From Gordionus sp. m RMFG-2023 (lineage: Eukaryota > Nematomorpha > Gordioida > Chordodea > Parachordodidae): a stretch of 64,000 bases of DNA. The DNA lies in the NCBI RefSeq assembly GCF_954871325.1, contig NC_088777.1, forward strand, positions 39,657,366 to 39,721,365. Reading direction: 5' to 3'. The translations under genes and the position numbers were made by a program. Each line of letters opens with the position of its first letter. Position 1 is the first letter of the stretch. Of the stretch, positions 12,401 through 21,400 are shown one piece after another. The notes beneath the pieces were generated by a model. The model was not told the DNA's origin and did no database searches. It saw only the letters and a list, made by a program, of their open reading frames with translations.

Positions 12401-15400
12401 TAAATTGTATAATAACTTTTCCTCGCTTCTGCTGCAGAATCCCCATAAACAGCAAAAGAAGACACAGCTTACATTAAAGATAGTGCAAAGGACGAATTTT
12501 CAGGCACGTCCAATGCAATTCCTTGATTTAGCGACCATTCAAATCTGCCCAAATACCCTTTATACTTGAACGACCAGGACTTTTTAGATCCGATGGAAAA
12601 CGGCCTGACGGAATCACCATGATACCATGGAAACGGGTCCAATTTTTGTTTGGGGCTATTCTTGCAACAATCCATTAGCTTTATCCAACCAAACTCCAAA
12701 CCTACTTGAGCAAAAAGAACAACATAAAATTTCCAAATATTTGAAAATATCAGAAGATCACATCTTTATCCCAATAATATTCACTACCTTAACCTCCTTT
12801 GGTTAACTTGCATTATCATCTTCAAGGATTTTGGATCTCACATCCCCAAGCATACTGGCGATCCGCGATTCCTCAGATAAAGACTGGCTATAGCTAGGCC
12901 TACAAAAAAACGAATCGAATAATTCATTATTCTTATCCGTACGAATAATAAAATCATTATTCGATTCGATTCTAAAATTTTTCTAAAGCTTATAAAAAAT
13001 AGATTATATTTTGCCAAAAAAAATTATAAATAGATGTGGATGTTATAAAATGACACTTTAAGGATTCTACTAAAACTAATTGTCATTAGCATTTCAAAAT
13101 TTACAAAAAATAACAACGAAATAAAACCAATGATTTCATAACGTTATCCTAATAATTGGCCAAAAATACTTTTTAGAATTAGAATTGCTTATAAAAATAA
13201 TAAATTTTTTCTATAATACGTTATCTCTTTGATCTAACATTCTAAAATTTTATCAAATATTTTTAAAAATGCACAATGATCTAATTTTATAGACATCAGA
13301 ATATAATACAGAAAAAATATGATTATGCTAGATCCGAATTTGTCAACAACCAGTTTTTCAAGTAAGTCTTTCTAATGGTTTCTTCCTTCAAAGACTTTCT
13401 ATTCTTAATTTCCATATTTGTCCTTAATGAGAATAACCACTTACATTAAGTAAGATCTCTGAATAGACAATATATAGCCATTTTCGACAACAAGAGAAAA
13501 TGATCACTATACGGTCTCAACCATTCTAATGGGCTCTTACTAGAAGCTATTCTTAATTCATTAAAATATGTTTCAACCTCACATATTGATGAGATGATAT
13601 TCTGTTTGAATATTTCATCCATTTTTGACTGGACTATTGTTTTTTGAGGTGAGTATTAATATTATAATTACTTTGTATTCATATTTTCTAATGAAGTTGT
13701 TTTCTTTATGCTATGCTATATGAGGTATGTAATTGTTCAAAGAATTCTATTATAAATAATTTCGAATTCTAATCGAATAATAAAAAATTTAATATTCGAC
13801 GAATACTTTATCTCATTATTCATATTCGATTCGATTCGAATTGAATAATTGTGATTCATATTCGTAATACGAATCGAAGCGAATCGAATAATAATTCGTT
13901 TTAGGCCTAGATATACCTATCCTTACAGCGAATTATCAAAGTTTCAATGAGATTCTTTCCATGCTAGACTCACTTTTTCTTTCTAATTCTTATCATTTTA
14001 CACTATATTACACTTTTATATTATTTAATTTGGAATTTTATTTTTCGTATATAAATTTTTTGTTGACTTAATATGAATAATAAAAATAATATAACATATA
14101 TAAATAATATTTTAATTTCATTATCATTATTACCATTAAAATTTTTATTTACATAAACTCTATTATTTAATATTGCTAAAATTTAATTATATTGTTTAAA
14201 AATTACATAAAATTATTGTGATTATATCTTAAATATGTTATATTAGAATAGTAATTATGTTTTATTAAATTTTATGGCTCCACTTTTAGGGATCACGTCA
14301 ACCCCTGCCTTTTACATATTTTATATAACTATCACTTAAATTAATATTTATAAAGATATTAGAAATTTTTAAGTGCATGCATGACACATGATACAATTTC
14401 GTAATTATATACCGGTTTTGACCTTGTTAGGTAGAATCAGTATAGCATAATTACCCTTAATATCTTTGTAGGTGCACATTGATTACGTATATATGACCAC
14501 TAGAATTTGATTATTTATATACGTGGCTTTTAGCAGAAGAAACTAAATTGTGATAGTATATATAATAGAAATATGGCGTACTTGGAACATAAGAACATCA
14601 CCGGAATTTATGCTCAAGCAAAATAAATTTTCTTTTTTAGGGTGTTCGGGAACGGCTTGGACTATGGCTCCTTCGATGATCAACATGTGATGTAAGACCT
14701 TTTTGGCTTGAGAATTTTCTTGATCCGATGTAGCGTAAAATAGTAAAGTTGGTCCTTTGAGACACACCCAATACTTTTTCCATGACCTTTTACTTGCGAG
14801 ATCCAATTTATTCTTTTTATTCGTTAACCAATGTTTGACATTTAACCAGCTATATTTTTTTACAAATTTTTTTTTTAAAAATTCATTTCGGCATAGATTT
14901 ATTATAGTAAAAATAATTATTATTTGATAATACCCAGTTTTCCGTATAGCTCTACTCCAATAGCCATATGGGGAAAATTGAGTTATGTTACTACCTTTAT
15001 TCATCTCCAAATTAGGCTTTGATGCAGGCATCTATTTAAATTTTTACACAAGTAGATATATAGAAAAGACACTCATATTATAATGATAATTGATTCTAAT
15101 ATAAATAGTAAAATAAACACTCTTTTTATTAAGCATAAAATTCATTATCATTAAAAAATTGAGGTTAAGATTAATTTTAATTAATTTATTTAAGAAAATC
15201 AATTAAAATTAATATAGACTCTTGAGAATATTACATTAAAAAAATTATAAGCAATCAAATTATTAATTATTTGAGACAGATATTTCACATTGATATCGGG
15301 GATCTGCTAGCCTTACCTACAAAATACAAGATCTTCCATAAAAATTAATATATAAATTAAATTGCTCCAAGAATTGAAATAAAAGATACCATTTGTTTTG

Positions 15401-18400
15401 ACCATATATTTCAGATATGAAATTGGCGACGAAATAAAAAAAAGAAGCGGTCTTCGGTCAAGTTAAATATTAAATAGGATTATATATTTTTAATTATGGG
15501 TGATATTTCAAAGATTACATTAAATGAATTTCGCAAAGAAGAAACTTCTCTAAATGATTATTTGGATTATATTAAATATATTTTGAATGTAAAGAATATT
15601 CCTCAAACAGACGCAACTTTGAAAAAATTATTCATAGCATATGGAGGAATAAATAAATGATATAAAAAAATGACTATTTCCAAGGAAAATTGATGATGTG
15701 GTATGGGCAAGATTTATACAAAATTGCAAAACTTTTTAAAGACGAAAGAACTGTCTTGGCATCAAGAATTAATTTTATTAGATTAAGTCGCTGACCAACA
15801 GAATCAGTAATGAGTTATTTGAAACATATAAAGGAACTAGCCCGTAGATGTGAATTTGAAGATAATATAGAACTATGAATTCGTGATCAATTAATCGCTG
15901 GATTAAAGATGTTGCAATTAGATAAAGAACTACGTTTAATATATCCAGATACTAGAGACGAAGAGCAACCGTTAAGCTTAAATAAGGTTATAGAAATGGC
16001 TTAGAAATAAATAACTAAAATGGTTTATAATATCAAAGAGACGACTAAACATAATGATAATAATAAACGATTAAATCAAATTGATAGTAATAATCGACAG
16101 TATAGATAATGATAATAAAACATATGTAAAAATAAAATCAGTTCAAGTTTATAATAACTACTACACAACACAAATAATAATATTAATACAAGAAAACCGT
16201 GCTATTTTTGTAATCGTTTTCATTCTATTCGAAATTGTGTCCAGCATATAGAAAAAGGTGCAGCAAATGTAAGTAATTAAACCACATTGCAATTTGTAAA
16301 ACTAGAGGAAGTTTATGGTATAAATTATAATAGTAAAGAACAAAGATTCAGATTTCTCAATAAGAAAAGTCTGCAAATATGGAGAGCACCCAACGATTAT
16401 GGTAAAAACAACCACGAAATTAAAATGGAATATGATACAGGTTCAGAAGTAACCATCATTAATGCAACAATATGGAATAATATGTATTGCTGTTAGTATT
16501 CCGATTTAGCAAAAAAAAAGATTTGAAACGTTTATGATTCGAGCACTAAAATATTAAAACAGTATAATGGTATAATGGTATATAGAAATATATAAAATTA
16601 CTAAATTAATAATAAAATAAAATAACAATATTATATAAAAACGGAGGTGGGACTACAAGTTCCCCAAAAACATGAGTAATATATTTTAAAATAGTGATTT
16701 GTAGGTTTTGTTTTGAAAAATAGAATTCTTTTCTGATGTAAGGGCTCTTGTCTTATCGCCTTTATTTTTTAAGAACTTTAGAGTTACGCTTGGCATATGT
16801 TCAAGGGAAGAGATAACGATCGGTGTAAAAATATAATTTGTGAATTTGGAATATTTCATTGTTTTTTTTTCTCGGCTATATCAACCGGATTAGAATTTAA
16901 ATTTTTTGGGAAAAAAGATACGCATGTGAAGTCCCAAATTAAGGATTTCCCTAAAGACCAAGGCACGGAAGTTAAGCCATCTGGTCTTAAGCCATCATCT
17001 AATGATAAATTTGTAGGCTCAAGGATGTTTGGTATTCGGGTCCTGGTAAGAGAACGGGTAATAGCTAAATTAGTTGTTGCCTGCCTTGCCTGCCTTGCAT
17101 GCCTTGCATGCCTTGCATGCCTGCCTTGACTATATATACAATTTAGACCATGTCTTCCTTTGGAGTCAACTAATATTTTACATTTGATGCATGTATGCGG
17201 TTTAACAATGTTACATCCAAGTCGATGGTATATGGCAACTCTTAATTGTTCATCTGATAAGAGGTTACCTAGGTTACGACTTGGTAATGCTTCCAACCAT
17301 TCATAACCACTAGTACAGTCAGCATTCTGTAATAGTTGAATATACTCCAAAGGGGGGTTTGATGAAATTATTTTAAAATTTTTTAATTAAAGGTTCGAAA
17401 ATAGATTGGTGTGTTAAGATTGTGGGCAAGACAGCTTCAGGTGGAGCTAAAGATACCTAGGCTGTCATCAAGGCTGAGTTTAAAAGGTAATATTTAGGAG
17501 AGATAAAAGAAGATATCATGGCGTTATTCATCAAACGCGATGCCAAAAATGAGGAAAGAGATATAAGATTTAAAGGATATAAATCTAAACCACTCATTTT
17601 CGAGGGTAATTGTAAGAAACCCCAATTAAAATCTTCCAATTTAATATTTAAAATATTTTCTAATAAACTTCTAAAAAATTCATGAACACGATTTGGATTT
17701 CCATGGACTATAGAATTTGATCTATCGTTACCAATAAAGGTAAAAGTCAATATGATTAGCAATAAATATAATAATAATGATAATGGAAACGTGAATATTG
17801 AAAAACTATATAAAGAATTTGCTACGGTGTTTGAAATAAATTCGGATTAATAAAAAATGTCGAACCATTAAAACTACAATTAGAAGAAAATACAGAACCA
17901 ATTGCTCAACCAGCAAGAAGAGTACCGTTGCCTTTAAAAGTAGAAATTGAAAATGAGCTTAAACGTTTGGAACATAATAAAGAAAATGGATCTATCAACA
18001 ACAAGAGTAACCTGGAGTACTCTAATGGTAGTGGTACGTAAAACTTCAGGCGAACTACGATTATGTGGTGATTTCAAAGTAGCATTAAATAAATTTTTAC
18101 TAAAAGACTATCACATTCTACCAACGTTTGAAGAATTAATCGCAAAGATCGCTTTTGGAAGTATACAACATTAGATCTAAAAGACGTATATCTACGAATG
18201 AGTATTGACGAAGAATCACAAGAATTATTAACAATGATAACACCAAATGGATACTACCGCTATTTACGATTACTTTTTGGTATAGCTATAGCACCAATAA
18301 TATTTCAAGGATATATGGACGATTTACTGGCTGACTGTAAAGATACAGCAGTTTATTTAGACGATGTTATAATCACAGGAAAAAATGATACAGAACATGT

Positions 18401-21400
18401 AATAAAACATGCCCTCAAAAAATTACAAAATGCAGAATTAAAAGTCAAAACAAATGGTATCTTTTATTTCAATTCTTGTATACTATTCTATAATTATTAA
18501 ATTTAACTTCTATAAGTATTCAATTAAATTGACCTTTTAAATATAAATACGTTATATTATTGTATAACAAATATATTATTCGTTATATTATTGTATAACA
18601 AATATATTATTCGTTATATTATTGTATAACAAATATATTATTCGTTATATTATTGTATAACAAATATATTATTCGTTATATTATTGTATAACAAATATAT
18701 TATTCGTTATATTATTGTATAACAAATATATTATTCGTTATATTATTGTATAACAAATATATTATTCGTTATATTATTGTATAACAAATATATTATTCGT
18801 TATATTATTGTATAACAAATATATTATTCAAATAACGTTGAATATTATAACCTTTTAAAGTTTATAAAATATAACATATAAATATATATTATTATGAAAT
18901 TATAAAAACAATCTCCTTTCTCTATATTCCGGATTGAGTTAGAAGAGTAGTTATATAGCCTCTAAATTTTAAAATGAATTTTATTTAGCCTTAACTTATC
19001 CACAACTATATAACGCGGATCAGCTCAGAGAGCTAAGATTCTTATCAAATGCATTTTATATGCAAAATTAGTAATAAAACCTGATCTGCCCAAATAATAT
19101 AGATGGATTAAAGCCTTTCCCATTAAAAAAATAAAATTATAAATAAAAAATCTTATTTCGTAGGCTAAAGAGATTATAACCTAAAATTTTATTGTGCAAC
19201 ATTATTATTTATAAATTGGGCATGCGTGCTAGTAAATCAAAATTGATTGAGTTAATGTATAGTATATATAATATTATAATTAATTGGAATTATATAATTA
19301 TTCTGTTTAACGAAATCAAGAAATTAGGTTAATATATGTTTTTTATAATCAATCATATTGGAAGAAGTGGATTGGGGTGACTCATGATTTAATCATGAAG
19401 CTCTTCAGAAAAAGTAAATAAATAATTTAAGACAGTTGCGTTCCTAAATTCTAAAATGTTTTCTATATTATGAACCCAATTACGAAATACACTATAAAAG
19501 TTTCCTTATTTTCAATCCGTTTATACCTTTAACCTTTTTTAAAATATTTATTTATACTATATTCATACGGCAATTCCAAACAAGTTTTATTTTTCAAAGC
19601 GATTTTTTAGGCACGTTTTAAGAAACTTTAATTTTCCAAAGCAAAGCAGAGTAAATTTGTCAAATCGAAAACATTCAATCGCCTATTTAAAAGAATCAGC
19701 CACCATTTAATCGTTAATAAAAATCATTTATAAATGAAAAAGAATTGCTTGAGACATGACTATGAAACAGCTATGGAAAAACGGCTAGTTTTGGAAGTTG
19801 CCTTAGCGACATTATGGATTAACAAAGTGTGTACTATAGAATGGCTAAATTATATTTCAACAGGTCTAAATAAAAAAAATCAACACTTTAAAAGCGTATT
19901 GATAGAGCTAACCATAAAATTAATTAATAAAATTCGATATAAAGAAGAAGAAACGTGTAATATATATATATGTTTTAATAATCTCCAATTTTATATACAA
20001 TAATAAAAACATCTAAAAGAAATAAGCATTTAAATACTTGCTGACTTGTAGAAGGCATGGTTGCCGATTTCGATATATAATGATGAGATTGTGATCTTCT
20101 ATAGTCGTTTTTTCGAGGAATCGGGATCTCTTTTTGATTAAAATCTGATGAAGTATTCAAACATTTATTATTACTCGCTAGCGCGAAATTTGAAGAATTC
20201 GCAATTTCATCGTGGTTTTTAAATTTTCGTAATTTATAATTGTATATCGAGGTATCGGTCACATTTGATGATTGGTCCGTTTTCAATGAGATACTATTTT
20301 CTCTGTTAAAATCAGCGTCTTCCGACAAAATTTTAGCCGAAAAATAAGTCTCTTCACTTTTATGTTTGACAGGGGAATCGCCAAAAGTGTACTCCCTAAA
20401 CCCGTTATCTTTTTTATGGTCAAATTCGTAAAACATGTTATAATTATATAGATTATTTTTATCGGCGTGTTCATACTTTACAAAGCTTTGCGACTTACTG
20501 CTCGCTAAATGTTTAACGTCGCTAGTGCCAGATATATGAGTCAGATCAAATAAAGGGATGTGCTGGTTATTAAAACTTTTTGAATAATATCTTGAATTCA
20601 TATTTTGCGGCATCAATAGCTTTTCATTCGAATACGATTTCACTGGTGGTGGATTCAAGGTAGAAAATATCACGCTGAGATTGTCTTCACCGTCCGATTT
20701 ATATTCCTTAGAGTGAACGCAGGGCTTCATATTAGTGTACGCGGTGTTTGTAAATATAGTTTGATTTAAATTCAATGTTTTACTCCGAGAAAGGGGGACA
20801 TAGTGAGATGATTTAAGGTTATTATTACAAGCCAATTGACATTTATCATGAGAGTGTAATTCTATCGTTTTCGCGTCCTTTTTAGTCATGATATCAGAGG
20901 AATATGACAGTTTTACGAATTTATGATCATTCTCAGCAAAATTTGCCTCGCTTTTGTATTTGACATCTTGGGCCGTCGACTTAAATTTTCCTCCGAAGTC
21001 ATTCAATGAAACGTGTTTGTGTAAATGGTTTATATTATGATGAGGACGATTTAACTTTTTACAATGCTATAAAAATGTAATTTTTTCAAAAAAATAGAAA
21101 TTTTATATTATAAAATTTTTTTTTCCTAATATTTTATTTAAGATTTTTATCTCATGAAAAAAATGTTTTCAAAAATAACACTATATTATTTAACTTTTAT
21201 CACATTATGAAATTTAATTTTTATCACATTATATATTATATACATACTACACTCGTGTCCGAATTATTCTGTCATAAAAAAAATTTTAAATTAAAAAAAT
21301 TGAATCTAAAAAGAATAACCTCGCCTCTTATACTCTCTCGAGTATCGATGAAATAAGGTCCTTGCAAATGATATTTATTTGAAATTTATATAATTTTGGC

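Larger units (their letters stand above)
15490..18500 (+). mobile_element. Decayed Ty3/gypsy-type retroelement, split by another insertion
   Basis: Plus-strand pieces in correct order: gag (about 15496-16100), a zinc knuckle near 16200-16240, protease (16287-16496), then reverse transcriptase (17840-18490). About 1.1 kb of antisense non-LTR sequence separates protease from reverse transcriptase. Frames are interrupted by many stops. RNase H and integrase are missing, the right end runs into a 31-bp tandem repeat, and no LTRs were found. It sits in the largest intron of the sif-like gene, in opposite orientation to it. Confidence 0.75.

Noticed and set aside
14851-14933. Continuous 162-codon minus-strand frame as a single exon
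   Set aside because: The segment is AT-rich, has a GT donor and AG acceptor in matching phase, and removing it restores the PH1 start of the family.
19734-20003. Plus-strand 89-codon frame
   Set aside because: It faces the sif-like gene head-on in an intron, has no recognisable motif, and its last third is simple AT sequence.
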